Assembly (NCBI GenBank): GCA_937926975.1
Contig: CALBCJ010000017.1
Location: forward strand, 1 to 8,549
Direction of reading: 5' to 3'
DNA length: 8,549 nucleotides
Source: an uncultured Propionibacteriaceae bacterium
GTDB taxonomy: Bacteria > Actinomycetota > Actinomycetes > Propionibacteriales > Propionibacteriaceae
Below, in pieces: positions 1 through 6,832 of the stretch (the stretch's first letter is position 1; each line of letters starts with the position of its first letter). The position numbers and the translations under genes were made by a program. The notes under the pieces were generated by a model that ran no database searches, had not been told where the DNA came from, and was given only the letters and a program-made list of their open reading frames with translations.

Positions 1-2
1 TC

Positions 3-125
3 CCGGCTGACTGGGCCGCCCCGAAGGCCTCAGGTGACGACTGGACCGGCCCAAAGGTCCCGGCTGCCGCTGGTGGCTGTGTCGATCCGGGCGCTGGCTC
101 GGTGGATGCGAAAGGGTCGTGGTAG
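3..125 (+). CDS. C-terminal end of a protein with Asp-Trp/Pro-Lys repeats (partial)
   Basis: The reading frame is open from the window edge to a TAG at 123-125 and encodes about 40 residues of a protein that starts outside the window. Two 10-residue repeats are visible, DWAAPKASGD followed by DWTGPKVPAA. They come from a 30-nt DNA repeat (GACTGG at 9 and again at 39) whose period is a multiple of three, which favours real coding. After the repeats comes a Gly/Ala-rich tail ending in KGSW. The stop lies 4 bp from the stop of the convergent membrane-protein gene, a tight arrangement common for real neighbours. No function can be assigned; the tail looks like a flexible linker or low-complexity C-terminus. 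The call is uncertain because so little is seen. Confidence 0.45.
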   Translation, partial: PADWAAPKASGDDWTGPKVPAAAGGCVDPGAGSVDAKGSW

Positions 126-129
126 GGCA

Positions 130-738
130 TCAGCGTGCTGCCTCCAGCAGCGTCAGGATCAGACCCGCGACCCAGTCGCGGTCAACACCGGCCGCCGTCA
201 TGGCCTCGCGAAGAGCCTGCGAAAGGTCGGCGCCCGAGGCCACCTCCGTGGACAGGTGAGTGACCAGGGTGTCCGCCCCGGTCCACAGACCGAGCCAGAC
301 CGTGACCACCGGCAGCAGCCCCAGCACGACCCCCACCACAGAGGCCACCCAGCGCCCGCGGACCAGGAGCACCACCTGCCAGACCAGCACCGCCAGGTCC
401 AGGACCAGAGCAACCACCGCCGCGACCAGGAAGGCACGAGCCCGACCGATGGTGTCGGCCACCGCCGCCAGCCGAACTCCCTCCAGCGCGGCGAAGCCGA
501 AGGCACCGGCCAGGACCGCGAGCACCACGCTGACGCCAACCAGGGCCGCCGGAGCCAGAGGCGGCAGACTGGGGACCGCCTGCGACGGGGTCGCCGGAAC
601 CGGCGCAGCCCCGGTGCCGGGGACCGCAGTGGCGACGGCCTGACCGCTGGGGCTGGCCCACCCGAAGCGGGCATCCTTCAGCGGGTCGTAGCCACCGCCC
701 GTGGCGGGCGTACTGGTCCCGAACGGGTCGTACGTCAT
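130..738 (-). CDS. Hypothetical three-helix membrane protein with a Pro/Ala-rich N-terminal segment
   Basis: The product has 202 residues and I do not recognise a family. The N-terminal 60 residues are soluble and low in complexity, with two similar motifs, YDPFGTST (3-10) and YDPLKDARFGW (17-27), then a Pro/Ala/Val-rich linker. Three hydrophobic segments follow at about 63-85, 103-126 and 131-153, separated by short charged loops (IGRAR, VRGRW). The last 45 residues are amphipathic and soluble. No signal peptide or catalytic motif is visible. At the ATG at 738, AGGAG directly abuts the start, which is too close to be a normal Shine-Dalgarno, while a GGGGG run lies about 10 nt upstream and is the likelier one. 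A TAGCCT at 774-769 on the minus strand resembles a -10 box but has no clear -35. It lies 83 bp downstream of the kinase gene and may be transcribed separately. Confidence 0.62.
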   Translation of the reverse strand: MTYDPFGTSTPATGGGYDPLKDARFGWASPSGQAVATAVPGTGAAPVPATPSQAVPSLPPLAPAALVGVSVVLAVLAGAFGFAALEGVRLAAVADTIGRARAFLVAAVVALVLDLAVLVWQVVLLVRGRWVASVVGVVLGLLPVVTVWLGLWTGADTLVTHLSTEVASGADLSQALREAMTAAGVDRDWVAGLILTLLEAAR

Positions 739-821
739 CTCCTGCGGACCCCCTTTCGATCAGGCCACAGGCTAACGCGCCGGCGGCACACTTTGCTGGT
801 GAGGTCTGTGCAGGCGGACGG

Positions 822-1895
822 TCAGCGCTGCACCCGGGCGTTCCCCTTCCAGATCGTCCAGACCTGGTCCTCGTCGGCCGGGGCCCCGTAGTCAGTGACC
901 GAGGTGGCAGCCAGGGCCCCCGTGGCCCAGCCGAACTGCATGCACTTCTCGGCTGGCCAGCCACGCAGAATCCCGTACAGCATCCCGCCGACCGAGCCGT
1001 CACCACCGCCGATCCGGTCCAGGACCCCGATCTCGCGCGGCTCTGCGACGTGGAACTCACCGTCGCCCCAGACGACCATCCCCCACAGGTGCCGGTTGAC
1101 CGAGATCACCTCGCGCAGCGTCGTGGCCACGAGCCGGGCCTTCGGGTACTGCTGGCGGACCCGGCCGATCATCTCCTTGAAGGACTCGATCTGGCCAGGC
1201 AGGTCCTGGCCTCCGGCCCTCGGCCCCTCGATCCCGAGGCAGAGCTGGAAGTCCTCCTCGTTGCCGATCAGGATGTCGCACTCGGCCGCGATCTCACGGA
1301 AGGCCGCCGACAGCTCGGCCTCACGACCCTTCCAGAACGAGGCCCGGTAGTTCATGTCCATGGAGATCGCACAGCCGTTCTCCCTGGCCTTGCGGGCAAC
1401 CTCCAGGCAGAACCGGGTGGTCTTCGGAGACAGCGCAGCGACCAGGCCGGACAGGTGAAGGATCTTCACCCCCTCAGTGACGAAGAGCTGGTCCAGGTCG
1501 AAGTCAGCCACGTCCAGGTCCAGGCCGACCTCACCGGCTCGGTCGTTCCAGACCCGCGGTGCCCGGCTGCCGTACCCGGAGTCGGCGATGTTGAACTGGT
1601 GACGGTACCCCCAGGCTCCGCCCTGCTCCTTGTCCGGGCCGCGGAACGACAGCCCGCGGGAGCGGAGGCTCGCCTTGATGAAGGCTGAGACCGGGCTGTC
1701 CTTGACGAAGTTGGTCAGCACCATCGCGGGCAGGCCGAGGTACGAGACGACACTGGCGACGTTGGACTCAGCCGAGGTGGCCTGCAGGGAGTAGCGGTCA
1801 GAGGTGTGGACCGGCTGGTGGTTCTCGGGGGTGATCCGGACCCCCATTGAGGTCGCGATGCAGAGAGCCCACCGGGCGTCGTCGCGCAGCTCCAT
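822..1895 (-). CDS. PfkB-family carbohydrate kinase, probably 2-keto-3-deoxygluconate kinase type
   Basis: The product has 357 residues, slightly longer than a usual PfkB/ribokinase-fold kinase. Such enzymes transfer the gamma-phosphate of ATP to a sugar hydroxyl in the cytoplasm. Visible marks are the N-terminal strand and substrate loop ending MGVRITPEN (17-25), the ATSAESNVAS segment (39-48), MDMNYRASFW (179-188) matching the D-x-N-x-R-x-x-x-W motif of KDG kinases, GNEEDF (211-216), and the anion-hole and catalytic motif DRIGGGD (293-299) with Asp299 as the expected base. After it, GS replaces the common A-F. The ATG at 1895 is chosen because it has GAAGGA 9 nt upstream and homology-like sequence begins there; the frame stays open to 2063, but that extension is Ala/Gly/Pro-rich and overlaps the PHP gene. 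The gene lies 104 bp downstream of the hydrolase gene on the same strand. KDG as substrate is inferred from motif style and from the adjacent GPH symporter; another keto-sugar is possible. Confidence 0.85.
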   Translation of the reverse strand: MELRDDARWALCIATSMGVRITPENHQPVHTSDRYSLQATSAESNVASVVSYLGLPAMVLTNFVKDSPVSAFIKASLRSRGLSFRGPDKEQGGAWGYRHQFNIADSGYGSRAPRVWNDRAGEVGLDLDVADFDLDQLFVTEGVKILHLSGLVAALSPKTTRFCLEVARKARENGCAISMDMNYRASFWKGREAELSAAFREIAAECDILIGNEEDFQLCLGIEGPRAGGQDLPGQIESFKEMIGRVRQQYPKARLVATTLREVISVNRHLWGMVVWGDGEFHVAEPREIGVLDRIGGGDGSVGGMLYGILRGWPAEKCMQFGWATGALAATSVTDYGAPADEDQVWTIWKGNARVQR

Positions 1896-1999
1896 GTCAG
1901 CTTGTCCTTCGCTCGGGCACGCGTCGCCGGCGTGCGGTTCTGGGCCCGATCCTGCCAAGGCTCCGGCGGCACCGGGCAGGTTTCCGGTACTTGCCCGCT
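1896..1999 (-). promoter_or_regulatory. Gap between hydrolase and kinase genes with two inverted repeats
   Basis: Two short inverted repeats are visible. CGGGCA (1973-1978) and TGCCCG (1992-1997), with a 13-nt loop, lie right after the hydrolase stop and could form a weak terminator or mRNA-end hairpin, but there is no T-run. GCACGC (1917-1922) and GCGTGC (1930-1935), separated by 7 nt, lie 22-40 nt before the kinase ATG and could be an operator or part of the leader. No convincing -35/-10 pair for the kinase was found, so read-through from the hydrolase gene is possible. In DNA this GC-rich, 6-bp arms can arise by chance. Confidence 0.28.
1905..1910 (-). promoter_or_regulatory. Ribosome binding site deciding the kinase start
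   Basis: On the minus strand this reads GAAGGA, 9 nt before the ATG at 1895. It supports that ATG over the in-frame upstream ATG at 2063, which would lie inside the hydrolase gene. Confidence 0.6.
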
Positions 2000-3229
2000 T
2001 CAGGCGCAGACCGCCAGCACCCAGCGCTGCGGGTCCTCCAGCCGGTACGGGCCGCGCCCCCACCCGGCCACGGTGATGTCGTCACCGTGCAGCACCCGGC
2101 GCCGGCCGTCGGCGTCGACCAGCACGCAGCCGTCGCCCGCCAGAGCCCGTAGCTCGTCGCCGAGGCGCAGCAGCACCGGGGAGCCAAAGGGGTCGACACT
2201 GTGGTCGGGCCGGGTGCCAAGCGACATGGCGGTACGCCCCGCCCGGACCGCTGCCCAGAGCGACTCGGGGCTCGCCTCCTCGGCGAGCACCCAGGTGGTT
2301 GGGGTGCCTGGCCTCCAGCCGCCGTCTGGCCGGTGAAAGTCGCTGCCGCCCAGCAGCACCGTCGGCCCCCAGGTCTGCAGCCAGCCCCAGGTTGTGGTGG
2401 CCGTAAGGTTGCGGGCCCACGAGATGTGAAAGGCCTCCACCGCGTCCGGCCGCTCGGTCACCGGGTGCAGCCAGGAGCAGTCCCTGTCGGTGGGGTGGTT
2501 GATGCTGAGCAGCCCTCCACCGGCGTGGACCTCCCGTACCCAGTCGTCGGCGGGCCGGCGGAAGTCGATCCAGGGCAGTGGCCCGAAGGCGTTGGCGTGG
2601 CCGCGGTGGGTGGTCACCTCCTGCCCGGGCAGCAGGGTGACCTGGTGCCGCGCGCCGGCCTCGGGCAGGTGCCGGTGGTGACTGACCGTGTTGTGGTCGG
2701 TCACCGCCAGGAAGTCCAGCCCGGACGACACGGCGGTCCCCGCCAGCTCGTCGACCGACAGCGACCCGTCGGAGTGGCGGGTGTGGGCGTGGAGGTCCCC
2801 CGCCCACCAGGTCATGCCCGCCGGTGCCGGCAGCCGGCGCGCCGAGCCCCGCGGGCGGTCCTGGACCTGGGCCACCGGCTCGGGCTCGGGGAGCCGGGTC
2901 GCCGGCCAAGAGATCTCGAGCGTCACCTCGGCCCAGCCGTGGGGCAGCAGGTGCAGCCCCAGCACCACGGCCCACTCCCCCGGCTCCAGCGGCCCGGGCA
3001 GGTAGCCAGGGGTGGCGACGTCGGCTGCGACCACGAAGCCGCTGCGGGCACCACCCGACCATCCCCGCCAGCCAGCGGGGCCTTCGCAGCCCAGGTCAAC
3101 CACCGCGTCCGGGTCACTGACGCTCACGACCACCTCCAGCGACCCGGCCTCAGCCGGGATCTCGAAGCAGAGCCGCGGGTAGCGGTCCTCGGCCTGGTCG
3201 TCGAGGGTGAACCGGTGAGTGAGATGCAT
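2000..3229 (-). CDS. CehA/McbA-like PHP-domain metallohydrolase
   Basis: The product has 409 residues. The first 135 or so form a beta-rich region (LEVVVSVSDPDAVVDLGC, GEWAVVLGLHLLP) of the type placed in front of the catalytic domain in CehA/McbA-like proteins. The PHP domain then shows all expected metal-ligand motifs: GDLHAHTRHSDG (144-155), VTDHN (176-180), GQEVTTHRGH (202-211), INHP (243-246) and GGSDFHRP (294-301). PHP enzymes hydrolyse phosphoesters or related bonds with a two- or three-metal centre; the substrate here is unknown. There is no signal peptide, so it is probably cytoplasmic. I chose the ATG at 3229; an in-frame ATG at 3247 would add six residues. Neither has a clear Shine-Dalgarno, so leaderless translation is possible. 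It is divergent from the sugar symporter gene, which suggests joint control and a role on the imported compound. The reading frame stays open far upstream to 4333, but that part is the antisense of the symporter. Confidence 0.85.
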   Translation of the reverse strand: MHLTHRFTLDDQAEDRYPRLCFEIPAEAGSLEVVVSVSDPDAVVDLGCEGPAGWRGWSGGARSGFVVAADVATPGYLPGPLEPGEWAVVLGLHLLPHGWAEVTLEISWPATRLPEPEPVAQVQDRPRGSARRLPAPAGMTWWAGDLHAHTRHSDGSLSVDELAGTAVSSGLDFLAVTDHNTVSHHRHLPEAGARHQVTLLPGQEVTTHRGHANAFGPLPWIDFRRPADDWVREVHAGGGLLSINHPTDRDCSWLHPVTERPDAVEAFHISWARNLTATTTWGWLQTWGPTVLLGGSDFHRPDGGWRPGTPTTWVLAEEASPESLWAAVRAGRTAMSLGTRPDHSVDPFGSPVLLRLGDELRALAGDGCVLVDADGRRRVLHGDDITVAGWGRGPYRLEDPQRWVLAVCA

Positions 3230-3274
3230 GGCACTACTGTCGCGCATGTCTGCCGCGTCCACCGAGGAGAAGTG
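3230..3274. promoter_or_regulatory. Compact divergent promoter region between hydrolase and symporter genes
   Basis: Only 45 bp separate the two start codons, so the promoters must overlap each other or lie within the opposite gene. On the plus strand TACTGT (3235-3240) fits the TAnnnT -10 pattern and would place a start site near 3247, giving a leader of about 28 nt before the symporter ATG; no good -35 was seen. AGGAG at 3265-3269 is the symporter Shine-Dalgarno, 5 nt from the ATG. The minus strand shows no ribosome binding site for the hydrolase. A single bound regulator could control both genes. Confidence 0.4.
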
Positions 3275-4609
3275 ATGCCCCAGCCGCATGGGCCGGTACG
3301 CCCGATGCACCCGCTGCGCTACGCGATCGGGTTCTTCGGGATGAGCATCCCGATCAACCTGTCGAACTCGCAGCGGGCCTTCTTCTACGTCGATGTTCTC
3401 GGCATGAACGGCTCGGTGCTGGCTGCCGTGATGGTGCTGTACGCACTGATCGACGTGGTGGACAACCCCTTCTACGGCTGGCTGTCGGACCGGACTCGCT
3501 CGCGCTGGGGGCGCCGCCGGCCCTGGCTGGTGCTGGGGGCCCCGGTGCTCGGCATCGCGGTCTGGTGCCTGTTCAGCCCGCCCCAAGCCCTGACTGGTGC
3601 CGCGCTGGTGGTCTGGTTCGCAGTCTTCGCAGTCCTGACCGAGACCTTCGACTCGCTGATCTCCTCCAGCTACGGGGCACTGCTGCCGGAGGCCTTCCCT
3701 GACGAGCGCCGCCGGGCACTGGCCAACTCGGCCCGGCAGGGCTTCCAGCTGGTGGCGATGATGCTCTCGGTGGCCTTGACCCCGCTGATCACCCAGACGA
3801 TCGGCTACTCCACCACGGCCCTGCTGTTCGGGATCCTCGGTGCAGCAGCGATCATGCTCACGGGTTTCGGGGTTCGTGAGGACCTGTCGCTGCTGCCCGA
3901 GCAGCAGGCCCCGCTGTGGGTCTCGGTGAAGGCGATCGTCTCGTACCCAGCCTTCTGGTCGATCGGGATCGCGTCGGGCCTGTACTCGGCAGGGATGGCG
4001 CTGGTCGTGGCGACAGTCCAGTTCTTCGTCAGGTACGGGCTGCGCCGCCCAGCCGCCGACGCCACCTTCCTGCTGGTGGCGGTGATGGTGACCAGCACCC
4101 TGCTCCTGGTGGCCTGGACCGTGCCGGTCCGCCGGTACGGGCCGGTGCCGGTCTGGCGGACGGCGCTGGCGGTTCTGGCGGCCTCGCTGTCGGGGCTGCT
4201 GCTGGTCGACTCGCTGGGGGCCGCGATCGCCGTCGGGTGCCTGGTCGGGACGGGCTTCGCCGGGGTGATGGCGACCATCGACCTGATCGTGGCCCGGCTC
4301 CTGGATGCCGACCGGTCGCGGACCGAGGTCCACCGGGAGGCGATGTTCCTCACCGCCTTCAGCTTCTTCAACCGGCTCGCGCAGGTCACCCAGGCGCTGG
4401 CCTTCCTGCTGGCCGACCGCTGGTTCGGCTTCCGCTCCGGTGACGACCCTGGACCGAACCCGGGCCTGGCGGCCCGCTTCATGACCGCAGGGCTGCCGGT
4501 GGTCTTCGTCACCGCTGCCCTCGTTGTGGCCTGCCTGGTCCGGATTCCCCGGTCGGAGCCCCTCGACGGCTCGTCAGGAGCGGGCCGGACAGCTCCGGCC
4601 CGCTCCTGA
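3275..4609 (+). CDS. MelB-like GPH family sugar:cation symporter (MFS)
   Basis: The product has 444 residues, close to the usual length of glycoside-pentoside-hexuronide symporters, with about 12 hydrophobic segments spread from residue 13 to 423. These carriers bring in glycosides, pentosides or hexuronides with H+ or Na+. The family signature is clear: Asp60 and Asp63 in helix II (YALIDVVDNPFYGWLSD, 56-72), the positions of the cation-site acids in MelB, followed by RTRSRWGRRRPW (73-84) in the loop between helices II and III. SSSYGALLPE (130-139) matches the helix IV-V loop of the family. The ATG at 3275 has AGGAG 5 nt upstream; a later in-frame ATG at 3305 is also possible. The frame is open back to 2201, but that part is antisense to the hydrolase gene. 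The last codons form half of a terminator hairpin. The substrate is not shown; a uronate or uronate-containing sugar is inferred from the kinase. Confidence 0.9.
   Translation: MPQPHGPVRPMHPLRYAIGFFGMSIPINLSNSQRAFFYVDVLGMNGSVLAAVMVLYALIDVVDNPFYGWLSDRTRSRWGRRRPWLVLGAPVLGIAVWCLFSPPQALTGAALVVWFAVFAVLTETFDSLISSSYGALLPEAFPDERRRALANSARQGFQLVAMMLSVALTPLITQTIGYSTTALLFGILGAAAIMLTGFGVREDLSLLPEQQAPLWVSVKAIVSYPAFWSIGIASGLYSAGMALVVATVQFFVRYGLRRPAADATFLLVAVMVTSTLLLVAWTVPVRRYGPVPVWRTALAVLAASLSGLLLVDSLGAAIAVGCLVGTGFAGVMATIDLIVARLLDADRSRTEVHREAMFLTAFSFFNRLAQVTQALAFLLADRWFGFRSGDDPGPNPGLAARFMTAGLPVVFVTAALVVACLVRIPRSEPLDGSSGAGRTAPARS
4574..4609. terminator. Probable bidirectional terminator built into the symporter stop
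   Basis: TCAGGAGCGGGCCGGA (4574-4589) and its exact reverse complement (4594-4609) form a perfect 16-bp stem with a 4-nt CAGC loop. The right arm ends with the symporter TGA. On the other strand the hairpin begins 12 nt after the TAG of the convergent lipoprotein gene. There is no T-run on either side, as is frequent in high-GC actinobacteria, so it may act as an intrinsic I-shaped terminator or only protect the mRNA 3' ends. Confidence 0.75.
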
Positions 4610-4620
4610 CGCCTGCTCTG

Positions 4621-5667
4621 CTAGGCCGGACCTGGGCTGGGCCGGCCCGAGTCGTCCGGGCCGCTGGGTCGTTCCGGCACCAGTGGTGCTCCGGGACGTG
4701 CCGGGCCGGGTCCGTCCTGCGGCTGACCCTGGGCCGGTGCCTGGTCAGCCGCAGCTGCGGCACCGGTGTGAGCCGTCGAGGGCTGCTGCGGCTCCGGTCG
4801 GAACAGCGGCTGGCTGAAGCGCTCAGCCTGCCGCTGAGCCCGCCGGCGCCGCAGCCACCACACCAGCGGCGCCACGACCACAGCCACCGGAGCCAGCAGC
4901 GGGATCAGGGCGCCGACCACGGTCAGCAGACCGGTCAGCAGCGAGCCCAGAGCCGTCCAGCCGATCCGAAGCCCAGCCAGGAAGCCGGTGCGGGGCGGCT
5001 CCACCGTGACCGCCTTCTCGTCGGTGACCAGCCTCACCGAGACCGGGCTCTGGGCCACCCGCTGGGACAGCACCTTCTGCTTCGCCAGCAGCGCCTCCAG
5101 CTCCGCCTGCCGCTTGGTCAGCTCAGACTCCACGTGGGCGATCTCGGCGACCGTGCCGGCCCGCTGCATCAGCGCCTGCATCCGAGCGATCGACTCGCGC
5201 ATGGTCCGGATCCGGGCGTCGAGGTCCGCTACCTGGGTCGTGACATCCTCGCTGCTCACGGTTCGGTTGATGACCTCGCCCAGCCCGGCGGTCTCGTTCA
5301 GAGCCGCATCCAGCTGGTCGGCTGGAACGCTGAGAGTCACCGTTGACGACGTGGATCCGCCCGTCCTCAGGTGCTCCTCGGTGATAGTGCCGCGGTGAGC
5401 GTCGGCGATCGTCCTCAGCCGGCCGGCGGCCTGCGCCACATCCGGCACCTTCACGGTGATCTCAGCCTTCCGAGCGATCTGGTGCTCCACCTGGGTAGCC
5501 TCCTGCGGCTGCCCGGTCGCAGCACGAGCGGTCGCGGCGGGCACCACCCGGCTCTCGTCGCTGACGTTCTCAGTGCGCTGCTGCGTGGACGCCGAGCCCC
5601 CGCAGCCACCCAGTAGCAGGCCACAGGCCAGGCCTGCTGCGACCAGTCTGGTCGTCGTTCGTCGCAT
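4621..5667 (-). CDS. DUF4349 domain lipoprotein with C-terminal membrane helix
   Basis: The product has 348 residues. It starts with a lipoprotein signal peptide: MRRTTTR, a hydrophobic stretch, and lipobox LGGC with the lipidated Cys at 22. The DUF4349 region runs from about 60 to 272: a strand-rich part (ARKAEITVKVPDVAQAAGRL), TVTLSVPADQLDAALNETAGLGEV (109-132), the VSSEDVTTQVADLDARI motif (137-153), and a coiled coil to about 205 (MRESIARMQALMQRA, VESELTKRQAELEALLAKQ). A membrane helix at about 245-272 is followed by RRRRAQR and a Pro/Ala/Gly/Gln-rich tail of about 70 residues, probably cytoplasmic. The biochemical role of DUF4349 is unknown. The ATG at 5667 has AGAGGGG 6 nt upstream. The gene sits 91 bp downstream of the LysR gene on the same strand, so co-transcription is possible but unproven. 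Confidence 0.88.
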   Translation of the reverse strand: MRRTTTRLVAAGLACGLLLGGCGGSASTQQRTENVSDESRVVPAATARAATGQPQEATQVEHQIARKAEITVKVPDVAQAAGRLRTIADAHRGTITEEHLRTGGSTSSTVTLSVPADQLDAALNETAGLGEVINRTVSSEDVTTQVADLDARIRTMRESIARMQALMQRAGTVAEIAHVESELTKRQAELEALLAKQKVLSQRVAQSPVSVRLVTDEKAVTVEPPRTGFLAGLRIGWTALGSLLTGLLTVVGALIPLLAPVAVVVAPLVWWLRRRRAQRQAERFSQPLFRPEPQQPSTAHTGAAAAADQAPAQGQPQDGPGPARPGAPLVPERPSGPDDSGRPSPGPA

Positions 5668-5758
5668 GTGGTGCCCCTCTCTCGGCAGGAAACACTCTCT
5701 GGACGCCCGGCCATGGCTCCCGGTTGACAGAGACGACGGCGGTGAAGGCCCCCGGCGA

Positions 5759-6706
5759 TCAGGCTCGCCCCACCCGGCTCAGGGCGAGCGGGGCGGGCAG
5801 CTGACCACTGCGAGCCCGGGCGGCCACGTGCCGGCGGAAGAGGTCGGCCGCGGGCAGCAGCCGCCGCTCGGTAGCCCACACCATGCCGATCTCCCGGCTG
5901 GCGCCGTCATCGGTCAGCCCCAGGTAGCGGACCCGCCCTGTGGTGAGCTCACCTGTCCCCTCCCACAGCGACGGGACGACCGCGACTCCTAGCCCGGCTG
6001 CCACGTAGCCGCGGATGGTGGGCAGGTCGTCAGCCACCAGCGCTACCTCCGGCTCGAAGCCAGCACGACGACACAGCTCCTCGGTCTCCCTGCGCAGCCG
6101 CGAGGCCGGGTGGATCATGACGAACTGCGCGTCGGTGACCGCCGCCAGACTGGTCCGGGTCTGGCCGGCCAGCGGATCGTCGTCGGGGACCAGCAGCCTC
6201 AGCGGCTCGGTCGCCAGGGGCACCCACTGGTGGTCCCGCCCCGTCGGGCGCAGCGTCGTGAGCTCCAGGTCGACCTCGGGCGGGACCGCAGCCACCCGCT
6301 CGTCCGGCTTGGCCTTGAGGTCGAACCGGGTCCCGGGGTGACCAGACCGGAAGCTGCCCACCAGGTCCGGTACCAGCCAGGTCCCCAGCGAGGCCTGGAA
6401 CCGCAGCGAGACGAGTCCGGTCTCCGGGTCGACCAGCTGCTGGACCGCCGCCAGCCCGTCGTCGAGGTGGTGGATCACGGCATCGACGTGGTGCTTGAAG
6501 GCAGCCCCGGCGTGGGTCAGCCGGAGGGTACGACCGTGGCGGCGCAGCAGGGGTGCTCCCACCTCGTCCTCGAGCCGCGACAGCGCCCGCGACACCGTGG
6601 GCTGCGACACCATCTCGAGGTCGCTGACCTCGGTCACCGTGGTGCCGTCGGCTACCTGCTGGAACCAGCGCAGAACCTGCGTCTCCACATCATGACCATA
6701 GGACAT
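5759..6706 (-). CDS. LysR-family transcriptional regulator
   Basis: The product has 315 residues, the usual length for LysR regulators, which bind DNA as tetramers and respond to a small ligand. The N-terminal winged helix-turn-helix spans about 8-68, with the recognition helix QPTVSRALSRLEDEVG (35-50) and the wing APLLRRHGRTLRLTHAG (51-67). A linker helix follows to about 93 (AVIHHLDDGLAAVQQLV). The ligand-binding domain spans about 97-300, with SLRFQASLGTWLVPDL at its start and the typical DLPTIRGYVAAGLGVAVVPSL (227-247) in the second lobe. The ATG at 6706 has only a weak GAGAG 6 nt upstream. There is no divergent neighbour gene of the kind that usually gives away a LysR target; both flanking genes lie on the same strand. 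The regulated genes and ligand are not known. The sugar module is one candidate target but lies more than 2 kb away. Confidence 0.93.
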   Translation of the reverse strand: MSYGHDVETQVLRWFQQVADGTTVTEVSDLEMVSQPTVSRALSRLEDEVGAPLLRRHGRTLRLTHAGAAFKHHVDAVIHHLDDGLAAVQQLVDPETGLVSLRFQASLGTWLVPDLVGSFRSGHPGTRFDLKAKPDERVAAVPPEVDLELTTLRPTGRDHQWVPLATEPLRLLVPDDDPLAGQTRTSLAAVTDAQFVMIHPASRLRRETEELCRRAGFEPEVALVADDLPTIRGYVAAGLGVAVVPSLWEGTGELTTGRVRYLGLTDDGASREIGMVWATERRLLPAADLFRRHVAARARSGQLPAPLALSRVGRA

Positions 6707-6832
6707 GTGTGACTCTCAGAAGCGTCAGTGCAGACATCAGCTCTAGCCGAGCCGGTCGGGAGCCCCCGCAGAACCCGGCGCCGGGGCCTGGAAAGATGAG
6801 TGGCTGAGCGGTTGCTCTTTCGCGGACCGTAC
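6707..6832. other. Gap between sensor and regulator genes
   Basis: These 126 bp hold a 12-bp palindrome CCCGGCGCCGGG (6774-6785), which may help to end transcription of the sensor gene, and no clear promoter for the LysR gene. A stretch at 6790-6817 resembles the D-arm of a serine or leucine tRNA but is not a complete tRNA. Confidence 0.3.

Noticed and set aside
34..891. Plus-strand open frame of 285 residues over the membrane protein gene
   Set aside because: It is rich in Arg, Gln, Gly and His with no domain, and the opposite frame gives a clean membrane protein. It also runs over the end of the kinase gene.
2201..3274. The symporter frame stays open upstream to 2201
   Set aside because: This part is antisense to the PHP hydrolase gene and low in complexity; a good ribosome binding site precedes the ATG at 3275.
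3230..4333. The hydrolase frame stays open far upstream, giving a possible 777-residue protein
   Set aside because: The extra part is antisense to the symporter and is rich in Arg, Gln, His, Asp and Pro, as expected for a shadow of a high-GC gene. The recognisable protein starts at 3229.
5724..5729. Perfect TTGACA -35 hexamer on the plus strand
   Set aside because: There is no -10 at proper spacing and no plus-strand gene downstream.
6790..6817. Stretch resembling the 5' part of a serine or leucine tRNA (GAGTGGCTGAGCGGTT)
   Set aside because: No anticodon arm, T-arm or matching acceptor end follows; downstream sequence codes for the C-terminus of the sensor on the other strand. It might be a tRNA remnant but is more likely chance.
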